Part shown: positions 33,184-42,513 of the stretch, piece after piece
Position numbering within the stretch: position 1 is the stretch's first letter
How the letters are laid out: every line of letters starts with the position of its first letter
Assembly: GCA_903850335.1 (NCBI GenBank)
Contig: CAINLJ010000132.1
Span: 1 to 44,924 of the forward strand
Direction of reading: 5' to 3'
Source: an uncultured Bacteroidia bacterium
GTDB taxonomy: Bacteria > Bacteroidota > Bacteroidia > Bacteroidales > Prolixibacteraceae
Length of the DNA stretch: 44,924 nucleotides
Program-made: the position numbers and the translations under genes
Notes under the pieces: model-generated
What the model was told of the DNA's origin: nothing
The model's input: only the letters and a program-made list of their open reading frames with translations
Databases searched by the model: none

Positions 33184-33528
33184 TTATTTAAGTAATTCCT
33201 TAACTTTCTTCTCAAGCACAGGTAAATAGCGATTTACAATCAACCAAATTACATCATCAGAGACACTGTCGTAACCATGTATTATTCTATTTCTTGTATC
33301 AACTATCTTTCTTGAATCTGTTATTTGAAAACCGGGGTCAGCTTTTAATATTCTATCCATGGCTTCTCCGATTATCTCGAGGTTTCGTTCAACAGCTTTT
33401 CTCGTTTTTATATCTTTTTGAAAGGTGAAAAAATTCCTCTCTTATGCTAAGAACTCATTAATCTCGCTTATTGATTGCTCAATATCATTTAAACATGCCA
33501 AAATAACGGATTGTTTATTTTCTATCAT
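33184..33528 (-). pseudogene. hepT: hepT toxin gene interrupted by an in-frame stop
   Basis: The minus-strand frame from ATG at 33528 to TAA at 33184 spans 115 codons and reads as a complete HepT (HEPN/DUF86) toxin apart from one TAA codon at 33444-33442 (codon 29). Before the stop it reads 'LNDIEQSISEINEFLA'. After it, in the same frame, it reads 'ERNFFTFQKDIKTRKAVERN', then 'LEIIGEAMDRILK'. The HEPN ribonuclease motif RX4HXY is intact in 'RNRIIHGYD'. No frameshift is needed, so a single base change (for example GAA or AAA to TAA) would explain the break. It overlaps the 3' end of the mntA antitoxin gene by 14 bp, the usual order for this pair. Internal restart at the Met in 'EAMDR' would give only a fragment. 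Confidence 0.85.
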
Positions 33529-33817
33529 ACAGAAGGGATTTTGAAACATCTAAATTCTGCCTGAAGTATGGATTGTTAATGGCCTTATTTTCAAGCAAAT
33601 CTATAGGTCGTTTTAAAAGATCTTGTAAGGCAAATTTCAAATTAAAATAACTATCTGCGTAGTCAAATGGATCGTTAGAGTCAATGTCAACAACTAAATC
33701 TATATCACTTTTCTCTGAAAACTGTTCCGTTAAAACCGAGCCAAATACGTACAGAGATTTAACCTTGTTTTGAAGGCATAAAGTATTTATCTCAGTTTTA
33801 TATATATCCAGAAACAT
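33515..33817 (-). CDS. mntA: MntA-type minimal nucleotidyltransferase antitoxin
   Basis: 100 residues. The nucleotidyltransferase signature GSx10DxD is complete: 'FGSVLTEQFSEKSDIDLVVD'. MntA antitoxins neutralise HepT by adding AMP to a Tyr of the HEPN RNase site (the Tyr of RX4HXY). Here the antitoxin frame is open and its motif intact, while the partner toxin downstream carries a stop codon. It may therefore be a relic, or act on a HepT encoded elsewhere. Upstream 33818-34028 holds nothing recognisable. Confidence 0.88.
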   Translation of the reverse strand: MFLDIYKTEINTLCLQNKVKSLYVFGSVLTEQFSEKSDIDLVVDIDSNDPFDYADSYFNLKFALQDLLKRPIDLLENKAINNPYFRQNLDVSKSLLYDRK

Positions 33818-34028
33818 GTTATTTATTTTTAGTCAAATATATTTAATCATCCTGAACTTTCAAAATGTGTTTCGGGAGAAGTCTATTCTTTCCGAACAAG
33901 ATTTGCAATCAATGACAATCATGTGAAAGATAATCAACCTAGTCGGCAGAAGCCAGAAACAATTTGATAACCAGTTAAAAATAAAGTTATTCTGGTACCT
34001 TAGGAGCCAGGAATTGAGCTTAATTCTC

Positions 34029-35750
34029 CTATTCATAATCTCCCAGTAAAATCCCTGAAACATTCCAGGAACTGAAGCTTCCACCTTCCTTTTTGCCCAT
34101 TGGAATGGCAACTGAAAATGTATGTTTGCCGGGTGCTAAAGTTGTGACAGGGAAATATACCGGGTTTGTTGCCGTTCCGGGGCACCAGCCTGATCGGCTT
34201 CCATCGCTTGATGTTATGCCATTCCAGAAATTACCTGATGCTGGATTAAATTTCCGGTAGGTAGCACAATCGCAACGCCACGGTGTATACTGGAACAAAA
34301 TTTTTCCATCCATCAGAATTGTATTCATTCTTTGGTTATATTCATCGCCTCCATCCCAACCACCATGACCTGTTGTGATATAACGGAACCTAATATTTTT
34401 TACTCCTTCAGGAACAGTCACCTGAGAAACAAGTGTGTCGCCTTCGAACATTGTCCCATATTCCTGTCCGGCCATTTCCATGACATTTAAGGTATTAAAA
34501 AGAGGAGCAATCCATTGTTTTTTTGGAGCTATTTTGGATATTTCCCTGCTTCCCGGGTAATACTTTAAGGAAAGAGATACACGGTGTCCTCCTTTATCAT
34601 AATTGCCAATAAAAACTCCAATCCATTGTTCGCCTTCCAGAACTGGAAGAAGTTCAGTAACTTCCTGCTTGTAATAGGTAGAATCTTCCCAGTGTTGCCC
34701 GTAAACAGTAACCTTATCGTTAAACTGTCCAATCCCGAATGGCGTGAAGAAGCGCATAATTTCAATAAGTGGTGAAAATTGTTCAGATGCCGTTACACCC
34801 TGATACGATTTTCCATTTTTTGCCTTAAAAAATGGTAATTTTTCAGATCCGTTTCTCAAACCATCGATAAAGGATTTTTCCTTATCTGTCGGAATTACAA
34901 AAACAGATCCGTTACGGTCGTAGGCATCGCCGTTTGAATGTTGATATAACTCTGCATACAATTGTGTGTCATCTGGTACAACTGGCAATTTTACTTTTTT
35001 AAGGAGAACAGTCCCTGAAGCATACTTAAAAGTCTTTTCTGATGTTGTATCCGCCGGATTTTCAATTTTATTTCCAAAGCTAATTTGCTCGTTTACAAAT
35101 ATAGGGACCGTGGTAATAATGTTTTGTGTAATGCGGTGTTTGTAGAGTGACAGTTCCAGATTATCACCCATTTGAGCTGGAATAACAGGCTCTTGTTCTT
35201 TTAACCTGATTGGTTTTATTTCAGATGCAACCAGTTCAAAGTTGCCGTTACGAACAATTTTAAGGACCAGTCCTTCCGGAATACCATAACCCATCGAAGG
35301 GGTTCCTTTAACTCCGGGGTCTGAGGTGTACCAGATGTCAATTGAGTTGGAACGTAACGTTGTTTTCAGCCTTTTACATGTATAGCCCAGGATCACCGCG
35401 GTCTCGCCGGTCTCTGCAAGGACTGGATAAGTGGAGAAATCTGTGGTTGTATGGATCAGCAATCCGTTATTAAACTGTGCTGCCTGGAAGGTTTTTTTTG
35501 AGGCATAATCTACATAGCTGGTTTCAACGGCTATTGTTGGGATGAGTTTGGACGAATCGCTGGCTGTCCAGGCTTTGGAAGCCGTCGAAGAACAAATTAT
35601 TCTGGTTCTTGCACCATGGTTATTTGGTTTCCCGTTGACGATAGTTTGGTAGGTGATTTCGTAACCGGCTGATGGTTTAACTGCAACAGCAAAATTTGGA
35701 ATTGTGATAAGATTCAGCAAGATGATGATGATTAGTTTACCCGGATTCAT
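34029..35750 (-). CDS. Secreted PNGase F-like peptide-N-glycosidase
   Basis: Likely cleaves N-linked glycans from glycoproteins at the Asn-GlcNAc bond. 573 residues with a Sec signal (about 1-23). The C-terminal half matches the PNGase F two-domain fold: 'YITTGHGGWDGGDEYNQRMN', 'PWRCDCATYRKFNPASGNFW', 'SRSGWCPGTATNPVYFPV' and 'EGGSFSSWNVSGILLG'. The N-terminal half (about 25-210) is an extra domain with a GLPGLI/DUF4412-like look ('AVILGYTCKRLKTTLRSNSIDIWYT'), resembling type II PNGase F enzymes that carry an added N-terminal domain. It lies just downstream of a SusC/SusD pair on the same strand but after a strong terminator. Catalytic acids were not assigned residue by residue. Confidence 0.82.
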   Translation of the reverse strand: MNPGKLIIIILLNLITIPNFAVAVKPSAGYEITYQTIVNGKPNNHGARTRIICSSTASKAWTASDSSKLIPTIAVETSYVDYASKKTFQAAQFNNGLLIHTTTDFSTYPVLAETGETAVILGYTCKRLKTTLRSNSIDIWYTSDPGVKGTPSMGYGIPEGLVLKIVRNGNFELVASEIKPIRLKEQEPVIPAQMGDNLELSLYKHRITQNIITTVPIFVNEQISFGNKIENPADTTSEKTFKYASGTVLLKKVKLPVVPDDTQLYAELYQHSNGDAYDRNGSVFVIPTDKEKSFIDGLRNGSEKLPFFKAKNGKSYQGVTASEQFSPLIEIMRFFTPFGIGQFNDKVTVYGQHWEDSTYYKQEVTELLPVLEGEQWIGVFIGNYDKGGHRVSLSLKYYPGSREISKIAPKKQWIAPLFNTLNVMEMAGQEYGTMFEGDTLVSQVTVPEGVKNIRFRYITTGHGGWDGGDEYNQRMNTILMDGKILFQYTPWRCDCATYRKFNPASGNFWNGITSSDGSRSGWCPGTATNPVYFPVTTLAPGKHTFSVAIPMGKKEGGSFSSWNVSGILLGDYE

Positions 35751-35807
35751 GATGTGATTTTAAGGGAAGGGGTTTATGTTGAGACCATATTTGGTAAAAT
35801 TACAAAA

Positions 35808-35844
35808 AGAAGAGGGTGTCTTCACATTTGAAACACCCTCTTCT
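35808..35844 (-). terminator. Terminator after susD-like gene
   Basis: Perfect 12-bp inverted repeat (35808-35819 with 35833-35844) with a 13-nt loop. Read on the minus strand it follows the susD stop by 18 nt and is trailed by a T-run. It separates susCD from the PNGase F-like gene, so that gene is expressed by read-through or from its own promoter. Confidence 0.9.
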
Positions 35845-35862
35845 GAAATTAAATTTTCTGAA

Positions 35863-37476
35863 TTAGTTTACGTCCCAGAAAATCTTTGTAGTAAAATTAT
35901 CATTAGCGGCTACTGCCTGATAATTAGTTTTATTAAATGTATGTTCGTCAACAGGATAGAGCCATCTGCTTGGAGGTACTTGTTGAACTCCTGTATCATG
36001 AATAAAGTTAAGAACAGGATATTTTGTTCTTCTTACCTCTGCCCAGCACTCTAATGGTTGCAATACGTTGTAATTGATCCATTTTTGAGTACCGATAAGG
36101 CTCCATTTTTGACTTGTGGATGACGCATTTGCCCATGCAATGCCATTCTTTGCAAGGTAGTCGCTAATTTCCGTTGGTCCAAGTGGAGTTAGCGGACCAG
36201 CTGCATTATCATTACTGATTGTTCTTACCCAGTAGTAATATTTAACTGATTCGGTAATACCTGCTTCATATGCCGATTTCGCTGATGCATCATTTCCAGC
36301 TTTTAAATAATATTCGGCCAGCATTAGATTGACTTCTGAAGCATTGATTAACATTCCCGGAAGGAAATTATTTTGTGTCAATGTTGAGCGATTGTATCTG
36401 GCAAGTGTAGCAACATAATCGGTCTGAGTCTGACTTGTGCTTGCCAGTGATGGATCCAAACCTGCATAAGATCCAGCAGGAGTTGCTCCGGTACCTGGTT
36501 CAAATATCGCCCTTAATCTTGGGTCTGAATTAGCGTTCATCAAATCGATCATCACCTTACCACCTACGTTGGCACTACCCCAGCCAATTAATCCGGAGTA
36601 GAAAGAAGAACCAGCTCCGGTTCCTGTTCCATCGTTTACACCTCCGGAAGTATTATTAGTAACAGTTATCTTGATATTATCCGTGTAGGTGCGAATCAGT
36701 GGATAGGAAGATGGATTGCCGAGGATCCCTGCTATTTCGCTTGTCACCCTTGCCTGGAAAGCCGGAACACCTGAAACCCTGGTTAAAAGGCGAAGGCGTA
36801 AGGAGTTACAGTACATTTTCCATTTAGTCAAATCGCCATGGTTTACAAAATCCTGCACTTTAAGAACGGAATTTACCCCGGTAGGAACTGCGATTGTATT
36901 AAGCTCATCAGCAATGGCTTTTAAATCATCCAGCATGCTGGTGTAAATGGTGGATGCTGGATCGTATTTAGCATTAGACGCCTGATAATTACCTCCATTA
37001 GTACTTAGGAGACCTGCCTGGCTGAATGGGATATCCCCAAATACATCTACAACCTTTTGGGTCATATCATAGTAAAAGATAGCGGCAGTAATAATATAGA
37101 TCCTTTTAGAGGTCTGGTCGTTTGCAGACAGTGCCTTATTTAGTTTGAGGATCTCTTTGTACTGTGCCGTAAAACCATAATATGTATTCCACAGATCAGA
37201 TTCTGCCTGAACACCTGGGACAAATCTTCCTGCAGTATTTATTATTGGTGTTACCTGAGTCCAGGGTAAAACTGTATTCTGATAAACCACGAAATATTGC
37301 CAATAGTTATACATTGTATAATTAAGATTGGACGATAAAAAACCTGCATATTGCAGTTCAACCGTGGTGGATGAAACCTTGGACGGGTCGGCATACGCAT
37401 CGGCAAATTGGCTCTTTACACAAGAGGAGAATGCAATGGCCGAGATGATGGCTATAATTGAAACTACTTTTTTCAT
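35863..37476 (-). CDS. SusD/RagB-like outer-membrane lipoprotein
   Basis: Surface lipoprotein that caps a SusC channel and captures the ligand. 537 residues with a lipoprotein signal ending in 'AIAFSSC' (Cys19). The mature part has the helical TPR-like fold of the SusD-like 2 group: 'ADPSKVSSTTVELQYAGFLSSN', 'IFYYDMTQKVVDVFGDIPFSQAG', 'VNLMLAEYYLKAGNDASAKSAYEAGI' and a C-terminal 'RRTKYPVL...PSRWLYPVDE' block. It starts 27 bp after susC, so they form one transcript. Ligand specificity cannot be read from sequence. Confidence 0.92.
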   Translation of the reverse strand: MKKVVSIIAIISAIAFSSCVKSQFADAYADPSKVSSTTVELQYAGFLSSNLNYTMYNYWQYFVVYQNTVLPWTQVTPIINTAGRFVPGVQAESDLWNTYYGFTAQYKEILKLNKALSANDQTSKRIYIITAAIFYYDMTQKVVDVFGDIPFSQAGLLSTNGGNYQASNAKYDPASTIYTSMLDDLKAIADELNTIAVPTGVNSVLKVQDFVNHGDLTKWKMYCNSLRLRLLTRVSGVPAFQARVTSEIAGILGNPSSYPLIRTYTDNIKITVTNNTSGGVNDGTGTGAGSSFYSGLIGWGSANVGGKVMIDLMNANSDPRLRAIFEPGTGATPAGSYAGLDPSLASTSQTQTDYVATLARYNRSTLTQNNFLPGMLINASEVNLMLAEYYLKAGNDASAKSAYEAGITESVKYYYWVRTISNDNAAGPLTPLGPTEISDYLAKNGIAWANASSTSQKWSLIGTQKWINYNVLQPLECWAEVRRTKYPVLNFIHDTGVQQVPPSRWLYPVDEHTFNKTNYQAVAANDNFTTKIFWDVN

Positions 37477-37503
37477 AATAAAATATTTGATATTTATTAG
37501 TAA

Positions 37504-40500
37504 TTAGAAACTTGCCCTTAATGAGAACCCGTATGTGCGTGATGAAGGGTTATTTCCGCCATTTTGTAATTGACTTGCCCATGATGTACCGGCGGTCAAC
37601 TGTTCAGCGTCCATATCCTTAATCGTTCTGTAGATATAGAACAAGTTACGACCGAAGACAGAAAGTGTTACTTTGCTGGATCCAATTTTGGACGAAATGA
37701 ATTTAGGAAGTGTATAGCTTAACGACACCTCTCTCATTTTCCAGTAGGAGTTTTCAATGATATACCTGAAATACTGTGAGTTGCCATATTGAGGGCCACC
37801 CCAGTTCCACATATCCCAATAGTAATAGAACTGTGAGGTAACATATGTATTTGGTGTTCCATCAGCGAATACACCACCCATTTTGATACCGTCGTGGTAG
37901 ACTGTTTGTCCATTAGGTCCTTGTTGACCTGAAGTTTGAATACCTCTGCCCTGATCATCCTTGTAATAAGAAATACCACCATGTGAAGCATCCATTGCAG
38001 TCAAACTTTCTTTTGTCAAACCACGGCTTGTCATCCAGAACAGACCTGAAGGCATTACATAACCACCAATACGGAAGTCAGTTACAAGATCCAAGGTAAA
38101 TCCTTTGTATTTGAATGAATTATAGAAACCACCAACGGCTTTTACTGTAGCATTCCCGTAGCGTTTCATTTCTCCGTTATCAATCGTGTAATTGAATTCA
38201 CCATTGCCATAGTCAGTGATAAGTTTGTTCCCTTTGCTATCTGTTTTGATTGGGTGAGCATAAAAATCACCAGCTGCTCTGCCAACCTGAGAAAGAATTG
38301 AATAGGCGTCTCCATCAGCACCGTTTACCTGATATAATCTGTCTGAATTTGTTGTCAGGCTCAGGATCTTATTGTTGTTAAAACTAAAGTTGACTCCTGT
38401 ATTCCAGTTAAAATCACGTGTAACAACAGGTGAACCACTCAAGGCGATCTCAATACCTGAATTTTGCATAGTTCCAACATTGGTCAAAATACCACTTGCG
38501 CCTGTTGACTGAGCAATACTCAACGGAAGGATCATATCTACAATCTTGGCTTTGTAATAAGTAACATCGAAATTAAGTCGGCTCTGCAAAAATTTCGTTT
38601 CCAACCCAAATTCATATTCATGTTTCTTTTCTGGCCTGATTCCGTCGTTACCGAAAGTTCCTGTAGGGATAGTTGAAGTTAATGTAGAACTTCCTCCACC
38701 CTGGTTACCCAGATTTCCTAAAGAATAGGCTACGTTGGCCTGATATTGAGAAGGGTAGTTACCTACAATACCCCATGAACCGCGGAATTTAGCGTAGTTG
38801 ATGAAGCTTGGTAATTTAAGAGCTTCAGTAAGAATGATTGAACCATTTACTGATGGATACCAGAAAGCATTGTTGTTTGGATTCATCGTTGAAGTCCGGT
38901 CATGTCTGAAGGTACCTTCAGCAAACAAGTAGTTTTTGTAACTTACGTTAGCAGTAGCCAGAAACGCGTCCTTTGTCAAATAGCTTCTTCCTATCCCACT
39001 ATAGTAATTTGGGTTTGCTGATGATGACAAGTCAAACCTGTTTTCTGTCGTTAACCCACCATTTGTGCTCACATTGTCGCGGAAGTTTGATTCCCTGTCT
39101 CCGGTATATCCACCCATTGCCTTAACTTCAAAGTCGTTATTAATTTTCTTTGAATAAGTCAAAAGTAAATCACCATATAAAATGGAATATGCATAGTTTG
39201 ACATTCCGTAACTACCACTAGGACCATATACAAGAGGTTGTGAAGACGAAGATTTGTCTTCTTCACGGTTTGAAGTCCAGTCTGTACCTATCCTGCCACG
39301 TAACTGGAGATTTTTTGTAATATCCCAAAAGTTGGTGACACTGGCAAATAAACGGTTATTGCGCTCATTCGTCCTGTTTTCATTGACATTCCACATGAAA
39401 TCAAGTACATCGGTCCGGTAATTTGGAATTTTTAAATTCTCATTCGGAGTGAGGCTCTGGTTGCCACCTGTTACGTACTTATATCCCAAACTGGTTTTGT
39501 ATTTTGCTTTATACCAACTTCCATTGTCGAAAGAAGGCAACATACCGCCAAAGTTATTGATCAACCGGTCGTCCATGTATGGGCGGTTGAGAACATTCGA
39601 ATAGATTTCATCAACGATAATATTCATGCGGAATTTTTTACCGAAATTTAGTGTTGTATTTAAATTTACAGTAAATTTTTCGTTAGATGAATTAATACTT
39701 AACCCCTGATAATTAGCGTGTGTAACTGAAAGACGAGTGTTCGAATTGTCAGAAACATTTGTAATGGAGATATTCTCAACCTGGTTATTGGATTTTTGAA
39801 ATAAATTAGCCCATCCATTCTTTTGTGCAGAATAAGGCCGAACTACTCCATCCCAACTTAGGATTGGTTGTCCGTCAAATTTTGGTCCGAAGTTCAATGA
39901 ACCTTGTACCAATGCACGATAGTCGGTACCATTCACGTTGAATTTTTTACTGTTAAATCCATTTGCATCTTCACCATAAACATCATATTGTACCGGAGAA
40001 CCAGCACCTCTGACATTTTGCAGACGTGGCAAATAGGCTACTTCATCCTGGAAAAATTGAGTGCTAACATCTACTGAGAACCCCTTTTTACCGTGACCAG
40101 ACTTTGAAGTAATTAAAATAACTCCATTCGTAGCATCTGAACCATAAAGTGCTGCTGCCGATGCACCCTTAAGAATAGTAATGTTGTCAATATCTTCTGG
40201 GTTCAAATCTGTCAGACCATTGCTTCTGATTCTCTGGTCGCCCCAGTAATTGGAGTTGTCGAAACTACCGTTACGGATTGGGATACCATCCATAACAATC
40301 AATGGCTGAGTATTTTGTGTAAGTGAGTTCAGACCACGAATTTGAATTGCCACACCACTGGTCGAACCTCCCGGTGCAGTCGCAATCCGAAGTCCAGGTG
40401 CTTTACCATACAATGCACTGGCGAAATTGGTTGAAGCAGTTTCGACAAGTGTATTTGATTTAATTGTCGTAGTTGCATATCCCAGGGCCTTCGACTCCCT

Positions 40501-40845
40501 GCTGATACCCATACCCGTTACCACAACCTCACCCAACTGTGCAGTAGTTGCCTGAAGTTTAACATTAATAACAGACTGGTTTCCAATTGTGACACTCTTT
40601 GAATTGAATCCAATCATTGAGAAAATAAGAGTGGTTCCGTTGGCAGGAACCGAGATCTTGTAGGCGCCCTGAGCGTCAGTTGCGGTTCCTATTGTAGTTC
40701 CCTGTACAAGAACTGTTGCACCTGGCATGGAAGTGCCATCTTTGTCATCCGTTACTTTACCGGTGATTGTTTTTTGAGCGAGGGCTACCTGCCAGGAGCA
40801 GAATAATCCTATCGTCAAGACAGCCAATAATAAAATTTTACGCAT
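37504..40845 (-). CDS. SusC/RagA TonB-linked outer-membrane transporter
   Basis: TonB-dependent channel importing glycans or peptides with the SusD-like partner. 1113 residues. A signal peptide (1-23) is followed by a carboxypeptidase-regulatory-like beta-sandwich (about 25-105, 'ITGKVTDDKDGTSMPGATVLV'), a TonB-interaction segment ('LGEVVVTGMGI'), the plug (about 115-235, 'IQIRGLNSLTQNTQPLIVMD', 'ITILKGASAAALYGSDATNG') and a 22-strand barrel ending in 'YGFSLRASF'. No FecR-like or STN extension is present, so regulation is not by the anti-sigma-coupled type. An upstream ROK-family regulator and a dyad at 40912-40939 are the likely control elements. Confidence 0.94.
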   Translation of the reverse strand: MRKILLLAVLTIGLFCSWQVALAQKTITGKVTDDKDGTSMPGATVLVQGTTIGTATDAQGAYKISVPANGTTLIFSMIGFNSKSVTIGNQSVINVKLQATTAQLGEVVVTGMGISRESKALGYATTTIKSNTLVETASTNFASALYGKAPGLRIATAPGGSTSGVAIQIRGLNSLTQNTQPLIVMDGIPIRNGSFDNSNYWGDQRIRSNGLTDLNPEDIDNITILKGASAAALYGSDATNGVILITSKSGHGKKGFSVDVSTQFFQDEVAYLPRLQNVRGAGSPVQYDVYGEDANGFNSKKFNVNGTDYRALVQGSLNFGPKFDGQPILSWDGVVRPYSAQKNGWANLFQKSNNQVENISITNVSDNSNTRLSVTHANYQGLSINSSNEKFTVNLNTTLNFGKKFRMNIIVDEIYSNVLNRPYMDDRLINNFGGMLPSFDNGSWYKAKYKTSLGYKYVTGGNQSLTPNENLKIPNYRTDVLDFMWNVNENRTNERNNRLFASVTNFWDITKNLQLRGRIGTDWTSNREEDKSSSSQPLVYGPSGSYGMSNYAYSILYGDLLLTYSKKINNDFEVKAMGGYTGDRESNFRDNVSTNGGLTTENRFDLSSSANPNYYSGIGRSYLTKDAFLATANVSYKNYLFAEGTFRHDRTSTMNPNNNAFWYPSVNGSIILTEALKLPSFINYAKFRGSWGIVGNYPSQYQANVAYSLGNLGNQGGGSSTLTSTIPTGTFGNDGIRPEKKHEYEFGLETKFLQSRLNFDVTYYKAKIVDMILPLSIAQSTGASGILTNVGTMQNSGIEIALSGSPVVTRDFNWNTGVNFSFNNNKILSLTTNSDRLYQVNGADGDAYSILSQVGRAAGDFYAHPIKTDSKGNKLITDYGNGEFNYTIDNGEMKRYGNATVKAVGGFYNSFKYKGFTLDLVTDFRIGGYVMPSGLFWMTSRGLTKESLTAMDASHGGISYYKDDQGRGIQTSGQQGPNGQTVYHDGIKMGGVFADGTPNTYVTSQFYYYWDMWNWGGPQYGNSQYFRYIIENSYWKMREVSLSYTLPKFISSKIGSSKVTLSVFGRNLFYIYRTIKDMDAEQLTAGTSWASQLQNGGNNPSSRTYGFSLRASF

Positions 40846-40911
40846 AGGTTTCTAAATTTTAGTTGAAATTCTGAATTGATAATTGATCTTTTTCCACATC
40901 TTCAATTTTCA

Positions 40912-40939
40912 ACTTTGTATATGTGGATTTGTACAAAGT
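40912..40939 (-). promoter_or_regulatory. Dyad upstream of susC, candidate operator
   Basis: Perfect 8-bp inverted arms ACTTTGTA / TACAAAGT separated by 12 bp, 67 bp upstream of the susC start codon in the gap between the ROK regulator gene and susC. The spacing suits binding of a dimeric repressor to one DNA face. It could instead be an mRNA leader hairpin. Confidence 0.4.
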
Positions 40940-41027
40940 GAGGTTCCTTGTCTTGCTTCAAAACAATGGAATTTGGATTTTTTAGCCGCTTTTTAAGTAG
41001 TTCATAGATGTAATTTGGTTTATTAAT

Positions 41028-42257
41028 TCATAATAAATTCATTTCCGTAAAAACCTTCTGAAAAATCATCTCAGAAGTTCCAAGTAGCGCCGATTGATCT
41101 CCTAAATCTGAAATGATAAGCTGAGTGCTTTCAGAGATCTTTTCAAGGCAAAAGCGATTTAATGACTGTTGTATTGGAGATAGAATGTACTGTTTAGCTT
41201 TTGAAAGGGGACCACTTAGAACAATCACTTCAGGATTCATTAACTGAATGATATAGGATAACCCTTTCCCCATAGCAGTGCCTACCTCATTTAAAATTGA
41301 AATGCAAAACTCATCTCCAAGCCTGGCTGAGTTTATTACATCCTCCGGTGTTACTTTATCCGGATGATCCTGAAACTGGCTGATTAATGAAGAAATCTCT
41401 TTGTCTGCAATACCTTCTCTGACCCGTCTCATAATTGTATTCGAAGAGGCAATGGTTTCAAGACATCCACGCTTACCACAAATACAAAGTTCACCATTTT
41501 CAACAATAGGAATATGAGAAAATTCGCCTGCAAAACCATTTTTCCCACTGCATAGCTGTCCATTAATGAAAATGCCAAGTCCCAGACCCCAGCTCCAGTG
41601 AATGATTATCGCATCTTTATAACCCTTGGCAGATCCGAAATAAAATTCCCCAAAGGCGTGCATCCTTGCATCATTTTCAATGTAAACATGCTTGTTAAAA
41701 CGTTGTCTCAAATCACGACCAATATTCTGACGCTTCTTATCTTTAATCGTATAATTAATCCCAATTTTTGAATTTATTAAGCCAGGCATATCCACCCCCA
41801 AGCCAAAAATCTTCTCGTTGGGAATATTGTGACCTGTTATTAATTGATTGGCAGCTTCATACATTTTATCTACCAAGTGGGGATCGTCAATATGTGTGTC
41901 TATCTCCAAAACCGGAGTTACAAATTTATGGTAGCAATCAACTATTACAATGGTTGCTGAAAAACGGGCTAAATCGCACGAAATAACATAAAAGCCATCC
42001 TCTGGTAAACCGTAAAGATTTGGCTTGCGACCACCACTTGACTCACCTATCCCGAAATTTTTTACATACCCGGAGTTAATCAGATCGTTAAGCAATACGA
42101 TACATGTGGGCAAACTTGTCTTTAACCACTTGCTAAGATCAGGGGCCGATGCAGATCCATGCGTACGCAATAAACTCAACAATTGCTTCTTCTGTCTGAC
42201 CTTGTTCATTTCGGAAGAAGAGACTTTTTTGAAAAGTATATTTGTTTCCTGATGCAT
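41028..42257 (-). CDS. ROK-family transcriptional regulator
   Basis: NagC/XylR-type sugar-sensing regulator. From the ATG at 42257 it has 409 residues; the longer frame starts with TTG at 42309-42311 and is less likely. An N-terminal winged helix-turn-helix (about 15-70, 'LLSLLRTHGSASAPDLSKWL') precedes the ROK domain. The sugar site block is 'VYIENDARMHAFGEFYFG', and the ROK zinc motif 'GELCICGKRGCLETIAS' is complete. The glycine-rich phosphate region 'WSWGLGLGIFINGQ' resembles other ROK repressors. It lies just upstream of susCD on the same strand, so it is the probable regulator of that uptake locus, responding to a sugar or sugar phosphate released from the imported ligand. Confidence 0.9.
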   Translation of the reverse strand: MHQETNILFKKVSSSEMNKVRQKKQLLSLLRTHGSASAPDLSKWLKTSLPTCIVLLNDLINSGYVKNFGIGESSGGRKPNLYGLPEDGFYVISCDLARFSATIVIVDCYHKFVTPVLEIDTHIDDPHLVDKMYEAANQLITGHNIPNEKIFGLGVDMPGLINSKIGINYTIKDKKRQNIGRDLRQRFNKHVYIENDARMHAFGEFYFGSAKGYKDAIIIHWSWGLGLGIFINGQLCSGKNGFAGEFSHIPIVENGELCICGKRGCLETIASSNTIMRRVREGIADKEISSLISQFQDHPDKVTPEDVINSARLGDEFCISILNEVGTAMGKGLSYIIQLMNPEVIVLSGPLSKAKQYILSPIQQSLNRFCLEKISESTQLIISDLGDQSALLGTSEMIFQKVFTEMNLL

Positions 42258-42468
42258 TGTATTAACTAAAGATGAATTTATGGTTAACCAATAGGGTGAA
42301 TTAGGGCGCAAGATAATAAAAATTTTTATAATCTATTTACGGTTTGTTAACATGTTTTTTATTTTTATAAAATATTTTTAAATGTTGAGGGAATTTAGAT
42401 ACAGTTTTTAACTAAAATCATGCAAATCAAATTCCTTCCTGCTATCAAAATGAATCAAAGGAATTTCT

Positions 42469-42476
42469 TACTTTTG
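42469..42476 (+). promoter_or_regulatory. -7 box that decides the start of the epimerase gene
   Basis: TACTTTTG, a full TAnnTTTG match. Transcription would begin near 42483, past the first in-frame ATG at 42478, so the ATG at 42514 is the usable start. Confidence 0.5.
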
Positions 42477-42513
42477 AATGACAGCTGCCAAAAAATTTAA
42501 ATCGTTAAAAAAC

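Noticed and set aside
33860-34111. 83-codon minus-strand frame
   Set aside because: It overlaps the PNGase F-like gene in another frame and has no recognisable features.
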